In this document: positions 1-7,230 of the stretch, piece after piece | How positions within the stretch are numbered: the first letter of the stretch is position 1 | Layout of the letters: each line of letters opens with the position of its first letter | Origin: JAIBJN01 sp963839745 | GTDB lineage: Bacteria > Actinomycetota > Thermoleophilia > Gaiellales > Gaiellaceae | DNA: 64,000 bases | Direction of reading: 5' to 3' | NCBI GenBank assembly: GCA_963839745.1 | Contig: CAWIWC010000005.1 | Coordinates: 186,001-250,000, forward strand | Program-made: the position numbers and the translations under genes | The notes under the pieces: generated by a model | The model's database searches: none | What the model was told of the DNA's origin: nothing | Seen by the model: only the letters and a program-made list of their open reading frames with translations

Positions 1-2
1 TT

Positions 3-932
3 ATGCTCGATGTCAGACGTCTGCGCGTGCTCCGCGAGGTCGCGCTCCGCGGGTCGATCGCGGGGGCGGCGGAGTCGCTTCGCTTCACGCCTTCCGCCGT
101 CTCCCAGCAGGTGGCGAAGCTCGAGCGTGAGGCGGGCGTAGCGCTCGTCGAGCGCGGCCCGAAGAGTGTCACCCTGACGACCGCCGGCTGGCGGCTGGTC
201 GAGCACGCCGAGGCGATCCTCGAGCGGCTTGCCGCGGCGGAGTCGGAGCTGCGGGAGCTGGCCGGCTCGCCCCCGGAGCTGCGCGTGGGCGCGAACACGA
301 CGGCGGCCGTCAGCATCGTCCCGGACGCGCTCTCTCGCTTTGCCGTCGTCCGGCCGGACGTCGAGATCACCGTGTTCGAGTCGGATCCGCTCATCTCCCT
401 GGCGCGCCTGTGCGGGCGGGAGCTCGACCTGGCGATCGTGTTCGAGTACGACCACGTGCCGCTGCCCGACGACCCGCGGATCGCGCTCGAGCTGCTGCTC
501 GAGGAGCAGATGCGCATTGTCCTCCCGGCCGGCCACCCCGTGGCCCGCCAGCGCGCCGTGCGCCTGCTGGACCTCGCCGACGAGACCTGGATCCAAAGCA
601 CGCCCCGTTCGTCCTGCCACCCGTTCACGGAGCGTGCCTGCCGGGCGGCGGGCTTCGACCCTCGGATCCGCTTCGAGTTCGACGACTATGCAGCGATGCA
701 GAGCCTCGTCGCCTCCGGTGCGGGCGTGGCTTTCGCGCCGGACATGGGGCTCACGACCGTGAACCCCGGCGTGGCTGTCCGGCCCATCGCCTTCGGGCCC
801 AAGCGCCGCGTGCACGCCGCCCTACGCGCGGGCGAGGGCGACTCTGCAGGCGTCTCCGAGATGCTCGCCGCCCTGCGGGAAAGCGTCGCGGCCCGCGAGC
901 CGCTCTTCCCCGCGGTCGCCGGCGCGTCGTAG
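3..932 (+). CDS. LysR-family transcriptional regulator
   Basis: A 309-residue protein starting with an ATG two bases from the window edge. Residues 1-60 form a typical winged helix-turn-helix (TPSAVSQQVAKLE is the recognition-helix region, followed by LVERGPK and the T-x-AG turn). The remainder, from about residue 90, is a LysR substrate-binding fold. Length is normal for the family (about 300). Any upstream partner gene lies outside the window, so the regulated pathway cannot be named. It is followed after 59 bases by a secreted sugar dehydrogenase, which may be unrelated. Family assignment is firm; effector unknown. Confidence 0.9.
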   Translation: MLDVRRLRVLREVALRGSIAGAAESLRFTPSAVSQQVAKLEREAGVALVERGPKSVTLTTAGWRLVEHAEAILERLAAAESELRELAGSPPELRVGANTTAAVSIVPDALSRFAVVRPDVEITVFESDPLISLARLCGRELDLAIVFEYDHVPLPDDPRIALELLLEEQMRIVLPAGHPVARQRAVRLLDLADETWIQSTPRSSCHPFTERACRAAGFDPRIRFEFDDYAAMQSLVASGAGVAFAPDMGLTTVNPGVAVRPIAFGPKRRVHAALRAGEGDSAGVSEMLAALRESVAAREPLFPAVAGAS

Positions 933-991
933 CCCGCGTGGCGGTGGCGGTTGCTTCCTCACGCGTCGGGGCCTATCCGTAACCTGACGGC

Positions 992-2173
992 ATGGTGGGG
1001 GGTCGCCTTGTCGTCGTGCTCGCCTTCCTGCTCCTGAGCGCCTGCAGCGGCGACTCGGACGGGCCCGAAGGCACGCCGCAGCCGACGTCGTCAGGCGCGG
1101 AGGAGACGACCGCGCCCAGCACGGACGCCGGCGAGACGGACGACGCCGGCCCGCCCGGCCGTGGCGGCCCGCTGGAGATCCGGGAGTTCGTCTCGGGCCT
1201 GGAGGCTCCCGTGCATGCGACCGCCGCGCCCGGGGAGCCCGACCGCCTGTACGTCGTCGAGCAGATCGGCCGCATCCGCATCGTCGAGAACGGCCGGCTG
1301 CTGCCGGAGCCGTTCCTCGACCTCGTCGGGGAGATCGCCTACGGGGGCGAGCAGGGGCTGCTCTCCATGGCTTTCCACCCCGAGTACGAGACCAACCGGC
1401 TCTTCTACGTCAACTTCACCGGCCCCCAGGGCGACACGCGGGTGAGGGAGTACCGCGCCGACGGGCCGCAGCCCGTCGCGACGCGCGTGGTGCTCATCGT
1501 TCCCCAGCCGTACGAGAACCACAACGGCGGCCAGCTTGTGTTCGGGCCGGACGGGCTCCTCTACGTCGGGATGGGCGACGGCGGCTCCGGCGGCGATCCC
1601 GAGAACCGCGCCCAGGAACTCTCCAGCAGGCTCGGCAAGCTCCTGCGCCTGGACGTCGACACGCCCGGCGCCGACTGGGAGATGGTCGGCCTCGGCCTCC
1701 GGAACCCCTGGCGGTTTTCGTTCGACCGGGTCACCGGCGATCTGTGGATCGGCGACGTCGGCCAGAACGCGATCGAGGAGGTCGACTTCGTCGCGGCCGA
1801 CCAGGTCGGTGAGGTTCACAACTTCGGCTGGGACGTGTTCGAGGGCTCGGCGCCGTTCGAGGACAAGCCGCTGACGCCGACCGGTGCCGTCGTCGATCCG
1901 ATCACGGAATACACGCACGACGACGGATGCTCGATCACGGGCGGCTTCGTCTACCGGGGCGCCGCTGTGCGTCGCCAGGCCTGGGGCCGCTACTTCTTCG
2001 GCGACTACTGCTCGGGCAAGATCTGGAGCATCGCGCGCGAGGGTCGGAGGGTGTCCCGCCGGGGCCACCCGTTCGAGGTCGCCAACCTGACGTCGTTCGC
2101 CGAGGACTCCCAGGGGGAGCTCTACATCCTCTCCGCCGGGGGCACCATCTTCCGGCTCGTTCCGCGGCCCTGA
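992..2173 (+). CDS. PQQ-type sugar dehydrogenase lipoprotein (glucose/sorbosone dehydrogenase family)
   Basis: 393 residues. The N-terminus is a lipoprotein signal with lipobox LSAC (Cys18), then a Gly/Ser/Thr-rich linker to about residue 60, so the enzyme is probably anchored on the outer face of the cytoplasmic membrane. Residues about 64-390 are a beta-propeller of the soluble glucose/sorbosone dehydrogenase family; visible motifs include NHNGGQLVFGPDG, GMGDGGSGGDP, RNPWRFSFD and GDVGQNAIEEVDF. Such enzymes oxidise aldoses or similar sugars with PQQ; no PQQ biosynthesis genes are visible here. ATG at 992 is preceded by a TAACCT hexamer six bases upstream, consistent with a leaderless message. 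Confidence 0.88.
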   Translation: MVGGRLVVVLAFLLLSACSGDSDGPEGTPQPTSSGAEETTAPSTDAGETDDAGPPGRGGPLEIREFVSGLEAPVHATAAPGEPDRLYVVEQIGRIRIVENGRLLPEPFLDLVGEIAYGGEQGLLSMAFHPEYETNRLFYVNFTGPQGDTRVREYRADGPQPVATRVVLIVPQPYENHNGGQLVFGPDGLLYVGMGDGGSGGDPENRAQELSSRLGKLLRLDVDTPGADWEMVGLGLRNPWRFSFDRVTGDLWIGDVGQNAIEEVDFVAADQVGEVHNFGWDVFEGSAPFEDKPLTPTGAVVDPITEYTHDDGCSITGGFVYRGAAVRRQAWGRYFFGDYCSGKIWSIAREGRRVSRRGHPFEVANLTSFAEDSQGELYILSAGGTIFRLVPRP

Positions 2174-2176
2174 TCC

Positions 2177-2206
2177 GGAACTCCAGGCAACCGTTCGGTG
2201 TAGAAC
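2177..2206 (+). promoter_or_regulatory. possible autoregulated ECF promoter
   Basis: GGAAC at 2177-2181, then a 17-base spacer before TGTAGAAC, which ends seven bases before the GTG of the sigma gene. GGAAC is the usual -35 of many ECF sigma factors, so the downstream sigma factor may read its own promoter. Motif match only. Confidence 0.3.
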
Positions 2207-2213
2207 GGGTGCA

Positions 2214-2771
2214 GTGGGGGACCGGCCACTGGCAGAGGACGACCGAGTCGCGCAGGCGAAGCAAGGAGACACGCGTGCGTACGGCACGCTGGTGGAAGAG
2301 CATCAGACGATCGCGTTCCGCACCGCGTACCTCATCACCGGCTCCGCAGCCGATGCCGAGGACGCCGTGCAGGAGGCCTTCGTCAAGGCCTATCGCGCTC
2401 TCGGCCGTTTTCGTCAGGGAGCGCCGTTCCGGCCCTGGCTGCTCTCCATCGTCGCCAACGAGGCGCGCAATCGCCGCAGATCGGCCGGTCGGCGCGAACG
2501 GCTTGCGCTGCGCGCGGCCGAGGATCCGCTCTCGGGGGGCGCGGTCCCGTCCCCCGAGGCGGCCCTCCTCGACGCGGAGGTGCGCGAGGAGCTGTTGGCT
2601 GCGGTGAACGACCTGCGTGAAGACGATCGCCTCGCGATCGCATGCCGCTACTTCCTGGGGCTCTCCGAAGAGGAGACGGCGACCACCCTCGGCTGGCGCC
2701 GCGGCACGGTGAAGTCCCGGACGTCGCGGGCTCTCGACCGGCTGCGCGAGCGCATGGAGGTGGAGCGATGA
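2214..2771 (+). CDS. ECF RNA polymerase sigma factor (sigma-70 family)
   Basis: 185 residues from a GTG start, the usual ECF size. Region 2 spans about residues 20-90, with AEDAVQEAFVKAYR (core-binding/-10 helix) and FRPWLLSIVANEARNRRR. Region 4 lies at about 125-180, with LSEEETATTLGWRRGTVKSR as a helix-turn-helix. Regions 1.1 and 3 are absent. The stop overlaps the ATG of the next gene (ATGA), so the two are translationally coupled; the next gene encodes a single-pass membrane protein that is probably its regulator. The stimulus is not evident. Confidence 0.92.
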   Translation: MGDRPLAEDDRVAQAKQGDTRAYGTLVEEHQTIAFRTAYLITGSAADAEDAVQEAFVKAYRALGRFRQGAPFRPWLLSIVANEARNRRRSAGRRERLALRAAEDPLSGGAVPSPEAALLDAEVREELLAAVNDLREDDRLAIACRYFLGLSEEETATTLGWRRGTVKSRTSRALDRLRERMEVER

Positions 2772-3535
2772 CCGAGCTCGAGCGCTCGCTCCGGCTCCTC
2801 GGCGAAGCCCTGGCCTTCCCGGAGGCGCCCGATGTCTCCGAGGCCGTGCAGCGGCGTCTGGTGGACATCCGGCCGCAGCGCCGGCGTCCGAGCAGGCGCA
2901 CGCTCGTGCTGGCCTTCGCGACCCTTGCCGTGGCCATCGGCGCCGTCATGGCCGTCCCGCCGGCGCGCACGGCCGTCCTCGAGCTCTTCGGGCTCCGTGG
3001 CGCGACCGTGCAGCGGGTGGAGTCACTGCCGCCCGCGCCGGATCCCGCGCCGTCCGGGCTCCTCCTCGGCGACCCGCTTCCCGTCGGGGAAGGTCGGCCG
3101 TGGGTCAAGTCGCCGAACGTGCTCGTGCCTACGGCGCTCGGGCAGCCGGACGGGGCGTACGCCGCCAGGGAGCCCTACGGCCTGCGCCTCACCCTCGTCT
3201 ACGGGCCCGGGGACGGCGTGCCGCGCTCGCAGTACACCGGAGTAGGAATCCTCGTGACGGAGTTCGACGGCGCGATCGACACGCGGTACCTCGACAAGAT
3301 GGTCGACGCCGGGTCGTCCGTCGAGGAGCTGACCGTCGGCGGAAATCGGGCGCTCTGGCTCGAGGGCGGCCCGCACTTCGTCGTCTTCAGGACGGCCGAC
3401 GGCAGGATCGGGGAGGACGTCGGGCGGCTCGCGGGCAACACGCTCCTCGTCGAGAACGGGGAGCTGCTCGTTCGCATCGAGGGCGAGATCGACCGCGAGC
3501 GGGCGATCGAGATCGCGGAGTCGCTCGAGCCCTAG
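2768..3535 (+). CDS. single-pass membrane protein, probable regulator of the ECF sigma factor
   Basis: 255 residues starting at the ATG that overlaps the sigma-factor stop. Residues 1-43 form a short charged cytoplasmic segment, about 45-64 a membrane helix (LVLAFATLAVAIGAVMAV), and the rest is extracytoplasmic. There is no zinc-binding HxxxCxxC anti-sigma motif. The outer domain contains aspartate/glycine-rich beta-type sequence but no family I can name with certainty; it resembles the sensor part of membrane anti-sigma proteins. Function is inferred from position: coupled ECF/transmembrane pairs normally act as sigma and anti-sigma. The 3' end overlaps the convergent LysR gene by four bases. 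Confidence 0.7.
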   Translation: MTELERSLRLLGEALAFPEAPDVSEAVQRRLVDIRPQRRRPSRRTLVLAFATLAVAIGAVMAVPPARTAVLELFGLRGATVQRVESLPPAPDPAPSGLLLGDPLPVGEGRPWVKSPNVLVPTALGQPDGAYAAREPYGLRLTLVYGPGDGVPRSQYTGVGILVTEFDGAIDTRYLDKMVDAGSSVEELTVGGNRALWLEGGPHFVVFRTADGRIGEDVGRLAGNTLLVENGELLVRIEGEIDRERAIEIAESLEP

Positions 3536-4482
3536 GCCGCGGCCGCCGTCTCGCCCATGAGGTCGGACTCGACCCGGGCGCAGACCTCGGCGGCGAGGTC
3601 GACGAAGGCGCGGGCGGCCGGCGAGCGGTAGCGGTCGCGGTGCCAGGCGAGCCCGATGCGGCGCGGCGGTACGCTCTCGAGCCCGATGACCACGGTGCCG
3701 TCGTGGTTCGGGTCGACCGTGAGCAGTGGGACGAGCGCCGCACCGACGCCCGCGGCGACCAGCTCCTGAATCGTGCCGTTGTCGTCGGAGCGGAAGACGA
3801 TGCGCGGCTCGAGGCCGGCGTCGCGGAAGCGGTTCTCGATCTGGTGGACGCTGCGGCACTGGCGGTTGCCGATCAGCGGCATCGCCGCCACCTCGCGCAG
3901 CGAGGGCGGCTTCGGGCGCCCGGCGAGCGGCGAGTCGGAGGGGAGGACGACGACGTAGGGGTCGCGCATGAGCTCGAGGCTCTCGAACGGCCCTTCCTCG
4001 GCCGGGAGCATCACGAAGGTGAAGTCGAGCTCGCCGCGCTCGACGGCGTCGAGCAGCGCCCCGTCGTCGGCGGCTTCGGTCAGCTGCACGGCCACGTCGG
4101 GCCACGCCTCCGTGAACGTGCGTAGGAGCCGAGGGAGGACGCGGGCGCCGACGCTTTGGAACGTCCCGACGCGCAGCGTTCCCGCGGAGCCCTCGGCGAA
4201 CGCCGCCAGGTCGGCCTGCGCCGCCTGGAGGCGCGCGACGATGCCCGCGGCGTGGCGGAGAAGGAGCTCGCCCGCCTCCGTGAGCGAGACGCGCCTCGGT
4301 CCGCCCGGGCGCTCGACGAGCCGCTGGCCGACCACGCGCTCGAGCGCCTGGATCTGCTGGCTGACCGCCGACTGCGTGTAGCCGAGGCGCTCGGCGGCGC
4401 GGCCGAAGGAGCCTTCCTCGGCCACCGCCTGCAGGGCGGCCAGATGCCGCAATTCCACCCCGAACCATCCATCAGGTCGCAT
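3532..4482 (-). CDS. LysR-family transcriptional regulator
   Basis: 316 residues. Helix-turn-helix near residues 10-70 (SFGRAAERLGYTQSAVSQQ, QRLVERPGG), then a LysR effector-binding domain (LRVGTFQSVGARVLP, GELDFTFVML). Most LysR proteins start close to the ELRHL motif, so GTG at 4458 is an alternative start to the ATG at 4482. Upstream lies an unusually AT-rich segment with a TATGAT box, suitable for an autoregulated divergent promoter shared with the tiny gene at 4542. The target genes are not obvious. Confidence 0.88.
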   Translation of the reverse strand: MRPDGWFGVELRHLAALQAVAEEGSFGRAAERLGYTQSAVSQQIQALERVVGQRLVERPGGPRRVSLTEAGELLLRHAAGIVARLQAAQADLAAFAEGSAGTLRVGTFQSVGARVLPRLLRTFTEAWPDVAVQLTEAADDGALLDAVERGELDFTFVMLPAEEGPFESLELMRDPYVVVLPSDSPLAGRPKPPSLREVAAMPLIGNRQCRSVHQIENRFRDAGLEPRIVFRSDDNGTIQELVAAGVGAALVPLLTVDPNHDGTVVIGLESVPPRRIGLAWHRDRYRSPAARAFVDLAAEVCARVESDLMGETAAAA

Positions 4483-4541
4483 AATCGAAATGAATCATAA
4501 CTTGACTTGTGCTAATCGACCAGCGGGTCGATGCTGAGGGT
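4480..4541. promoter_or_regulatory. AT-rich divergent promoter/operator of lysR
   Basis: This 60-base interval is markedly AT-rich for the window. On the minus strand TATGAT lies about 11 bases before the LysR ATG; on the plus strand TTGACT (4502-4507) resembles a -35 box for the tiny gene at 4542. An interrupted AT-rich near-palindrome around 4480-4500 (ATAAT...ATAA) is a plausible LysR operator. Motif recognition only. Confidence 0.4.
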
Positions 4542-4652
4542 ATGGAAATCGCCTTCCTCCTCTTTCTCCTGCTAGTCGGGCCTCTTGCGGTCCTCTTCGG
4601 TGCGGATTCCCGCGTCGACGAGCGCAAGCGTCTCGAGTGGCGGCGCTCGTAG
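4542..4652 (+). CDS. tiny single-span membrane protein (36 aa)
   Basis: A 36-codon gene with a hydrophobic first half (IAFLLFLLLVGPLAVLFG, residues 3-20) and a charged tail beginning GADSRVDERKR. The layout of one membrane helix ending in Gly-Ala-Asp-Ser-Arg and a short basic tail is one I have seen in other actinobacterial small proteins, which argues that it is a real gene. It is divergent from the LysR gene. No function can be assigned; the start is fixed by the only ATG. Confidence 0.55.
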   Translation: MEIAFLLFLLLVGPLAVLFGADSRVDERKRLEWRRS

Positions 4653-4805
4653 CCCCGCCCGGGCCGCGCTACGGCTCGACCCACGGTGTCTCGCCCGATT
4701 CCCGTGGGCCGAGCCGCGGCGCGGTTCCTCTCTGAGACGCTTCTAGCCCCCCGACGACAGCTGCCGGTCGAGTTTTCTCGCCCGAGGTGAAAACATTTCC
4801 CCTCG

Positions 4806-5582
4806 GTGGAGACAGGGCTGGCAGGCAAGCGCGTGCTCGTGACCGGGGCGTCCGGCGGGATCGGCGCTGCCTGCGCGCGCGCGTTCGCAGCCGAGGGCTG
4901 CCGCGTCGGGATCCACTACCACCAGGGGCTCGAGCGGGCCCAGGCGGTCGCGGCCGACTGCGAGGGCTCGGTGCTCCTCCAGGCCGACCTGCGACGCGAG
5001 GACGAGGCCGACCGGCTCTTCGCCGAGGCCCGCGAGGCGCTCGGCGGGCTCGACGTCTGCGCGGCGGTCGCCGGCGTCTGGCCCGAGGAGGACGTCCCGC
5101 TGTGGGAGCTCTCGCTCGACCGGTGGCAGGAGACGCTCGCTGCCAACCTCACCGCCACGTTCCTGACGGCCCGCGGCTTCCTGCGCGAGGTCGAGGCCTC
5201 CGGCCACGGGAGCCTCGTGCTCGTCGGCTCCACTGCGGGGATCTACGGCGAGGCCGGCCATGCCGACTACGCCTCGGCCAAGTCGGCGGTCGTCCGCGGC
5301 CTTCTCCTCAGCCTGAAGAACGAGGTCGTGCGGGTCTCGCCTCTGGGGCGGGTGAACGCCGTCTGCCCCGGGTGGACGATCTCGCCCATGACGCGCTCGA
5401 CCCTGGACGACCCGAGCGTGATCGACCGGGCTACGCGGACGATGGCCCTGCGCAAGGTGGCGCAGGTGGAGGACGTCGCCCGCCAGATCGTCGTCCTGGC
5501 CTCCGACGAGCTCTCGGGGCATGTGACCGGCCAGGTCGTGGTCGTCGCAGGCGGCATGGAAGGCCGGGTCCTGCACGGCTAG
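4806..5582 (+). CDS. SDR-family NAD(P)-dependent oxidoreductase
   Basis: 258 residues from a GTG. A classical short-chain dehydrogenase: nucleotide-binding TGASGGIG at residues 13-20, an NAG-like position read as AAVAG, catalytic Ser in VGSTAGIYG and the Tyr-x3-Lys pair in YASAKSAV, then PG at the substrate loop (CPGWTISPM). The overall pattern is FabG/3-oxoacyl-ACP reductase-like, but such similarity does not fix the substrate. It stands alone between the tiny genes. Cytoplasmic, reversible alcohol/ketone chemistry is expected. Confidence 0.85.
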   Translation: METGLAGKRVLVTGASGGIGAACARAFAAEGCRVGIHYHQGLERAQAVAADCEGSVLLQADLRREDEADRLFAEAREALGGLDVCAAVAGVWPEEDVPLWELSLDRWQETLAANLTATFLTARGFLREVEASGHGSLVLVGSTAGIYGEAGHADYASAKSAVVRGLLLSLKNEVVRVSPLGRVNAVCPGWTISPMTRSTLDDPSVIDRATRTMALRKVAQVEDVARQIVVLASDELSGHVTGQVVVVAGGMEGRVLHG

Positions 5583-5655
5583 TGCCGTTCGGCGCGAGCC
5601 CGAAACTCTTTCCGCGCTTCCTCCGTTAAGACCGCGAACCAACTAGGAGGAGAGC

Positions 5656-5721
5656 ATGTACATCGGCGGCGGCGTTCTCGCCATCATTCTGATCATCATC
5701 ATCCTGATCCTGATTTTCTAG
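5656..5721 (+). CDS. 21-residue hydrophobic peptide
   Basis: A perfect AGGAGG ribosome-binding site at 5645-5650 lies five bases before an ATG that opens a 21-codon frame: MYIGGGVL followed by an almost pure Ile/Leu run ending in Phe. It is immediately followed by a strong intrinsic terminator, so the unit looks like a complete monocistronic gene. The peptide would be a single membrane span with no soluble part. Similar MYIGGG-start peptides occur in other actinobacteria as far as I recall, but their role is unknown to me. Confidence 0.55.
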   Translation: MYIGGGVLAIILIIIILILIF

Positions 5722-5733
5722 GAACGGGAGCCG

Positions 5734-5771
5734 GGCGCCGCGCCTCGTCACCGAGCGCGCGGCGCCTTTTT
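5734..5771 (+). terminator. intrinsic terminator of the 21-aa peptide gene
   Basis: A perfect 10-bp stem (5734-5743 with 5757-5766) with a 13-base loop, directly followed by TTTTT (5767-5771). It ends the transcript of the tiny gene at 5656. Confidence 0.85.
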
Positions 5772-5787
5772 CATGGTCCAAGACGGC

Positions 5788-5806
5788 GGGCACCCGATGG
5801 GTGCCC
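5788..5806. repeat. 8-bp perfect inverted repeat
   Basis: GGGCACCC, a three-base loop GAT, then GGGTGCCC, embedded in a longer imperfect palindrome AAGACG...GTCTT. It lies between the terminator at 5734 and the 3' end of the convergent DUF6458 gene, so it may terminate that minus-strand gene, although no T run follows on that side. The rest of 5807-5885 shows nothing recognisable. Confidence 0.4.
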
Positions 5807-5885
5807 GTCTTCGTGCTCGATCCAGAGTTGCCGAGGGGCGACCGGAAGCCCGCCCCCCGGCAGGGAGGAGGAAGCGAGGCGGCCT

Positions 5886-6116
5886 CTAGTAGGGAGGCCG
5901 GTTGTACGGATCCTGGTGAACGACGGTCTCGCGCCGCCAGGTTCCGACGCCGCCCCACGTCGACCAGAAGATCAGCGAGAGCAGGAAGCCCACGATGCCC
6001 ACGATCATGAGGATCCAGCCGACGGTTGCGATGTCTATGCCCTGGACGTCTGCCGTCACGGCGAACGCGAGAATCGCGCCGACGGTAACGAGGAAGATGC
6101 TTGCGCCGATACCCAT
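5886..6116 (-). CDS. DUF6458-like small membrane protein
   Basis: 76 residues with two membrane helices (about 3-22 and 30-52) separated by a short DVQGIDIATVGW loop, and a polar tail. The start MGIGASIFLVTVGAILAFAV and the D-x-x-x-IDI-x-TVGWIL pattern match what I recall of the actinobacterial DUF6458 family. Function is unknown. A good ribosome-binding site (GGAGGGAC) precedes the ATG. It is divergent from the oxidase operon. Confidence 0.75.
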   Translation of the reverse strand: MGIGASIFLVTVGAILAFAVTADVQGIDIATVGWILMIVGIVGFLLSLIFWSTWGGVGTWRRETVVHQDPYNRPPY

Positions 6117-6219
6117 GCTCGATGTCCCTCCTTCGGGGTTCGGAAGGAGAACGGTCGAGCCTCAAGCCGGGATACGGTTGCGTTAGGGTTCGCCAGGGCC
6201 GCGAAACCCTGCTTGCTAC

Positions 6220-7230
6220 GTGCGAAAGCGCTCGATCATCCAGATGACGCTGGTCGGGGTGGCCGTCGGCGCTGCCCTGGCGGTCGTCGCGGTGTTCATT
6301 CCCTGGCTGCCTGACGCAGCTTCGAAGCAGGCGGGGATCATCGACTCGGTCTACTGGGTCGTCACGATCATCTGCGTCGTCATCTTCGCGCTCGTCGCCG
6401 GGGTGACGTCCTACGCGGTCTACAAGTTCAGGGCGCCCCCGGGGGACACGGACGACGGGAGCCCGATCCACGGGCACACAGGGCTCGAGATCGTCTGGAC
6501 GCTGATCCCCACGATTCTCGTGACGTTCATCGCGATCTACTCCGGGGTCGCGCTCGCGCAGTCCGAGGACCTGCCCTCCGACCACCGCGTCATCGAGGTG
6601 ACCGCCGAGCAGTTCGCCTGGACGTTCACCTATCCGGACATCGAGGTCGAGGGCGGCCGGCCCCTCACGACCGGCGAGCTGGTCGTCCCCGTCGACCAGG
6701 CGATCGAGTTCATGATCACCTCGAAGGACGTAATCCACTCGTTCTGGGTACCTGAGTGGCGGATGAAGCAGGATGCGGTCAATGGGGTCACGACGCGCAC
6801 GGTGGTCGAGCCGACGCAGATCGGCGAGTACGAGGTCATCTGCACCGAGCTCTGCGGGCTGGGGCACGCGACCATGCGCTCGCAGGCCCGCGTTCTCTCC
6901 ATGGCCGACTTCGAGGCCTGGGTCGAGGAGCAGCAGCGGCTTGCCCGTGAGGGCGGCTCCGTGCAGGGCAAGGAGCTCTTCACCCAGCAGTGCGGCTCGT
7001 GCCACACGCTCGCCGACGCCGGCACGACGGGCGAGGTCGGCCCGAACCTCGACGACGCGCTCCAGGGAGCCGACGCCGACTTTGTGATGGAGTCGATCGT
7101 CGACCCGAGCGCTAGCATCGCAGAGGGGTTCGAGGACACGATGCCGGACAACTTCGGAGAGGTCTTCACGGAACCGCAGCTCGAAGGGCTCGTCGAGTAC
7201 CTGCTCGAGTCGACGGGAGGTGGCCGCTAG
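6220..7230 (+). CDS. ctaC: cytochrome c oxidase subunit II with fused cytochrome c (caa3-type)
   Basis: 336 residues from GTG. Three hydrophobic segments at about 10-30, 42-64 and 90-113. The CuA site is complete: His173, Cys208, Glu210, Cys212, His216 and Met219 in CTELCGLGHATM. After about residue 245 a cytochrome c domain carries CGSCH (Cys258-His262) and a late Met (DTMPDNF) as the likely distal ligand. It receives electrons from cytochrome c and passes them to subunit I. The attached haem domain marks a caa3-type enzyme. First gene of the operon; its stop overlaps the GTG of ctaD. Confidence 0.95.
   Translation: MRKRSIIQMTLVGVAVGAALAVVAVFIPWLPDAASKQAGIIDSVYWVVTIICVVIFALVAGVTSYAVYKFRAPPGDTDDGSPIHGHTGLEIVWTLIPTILVTFIAIYSGVALAQSEDLPSDHRVIEVTAEQFAWTFTYPDIEVEGGRPLTTGELVVPVDQAIEFMITSKDVIHSFWVPEWRMKQDAVNGVTTRTVVEPTQIGEYEVICTELCGLGHATMRSQARVLSMADFEAWVEEQQRLAREGGSVQGKELFTQQCGSCHTLADAGTTGEVGPNLDDALQGADADFVMESIVDPSASIAEGFEDTMPDNFGEVFTEPQLEGLVEYLLESTGGGR

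Noticed and set aside
1091..2287. Minus-strand 398-residue frame opposite the sugar dehydrogenase
   Set aside because: GC-driven antisense frame with no family features.
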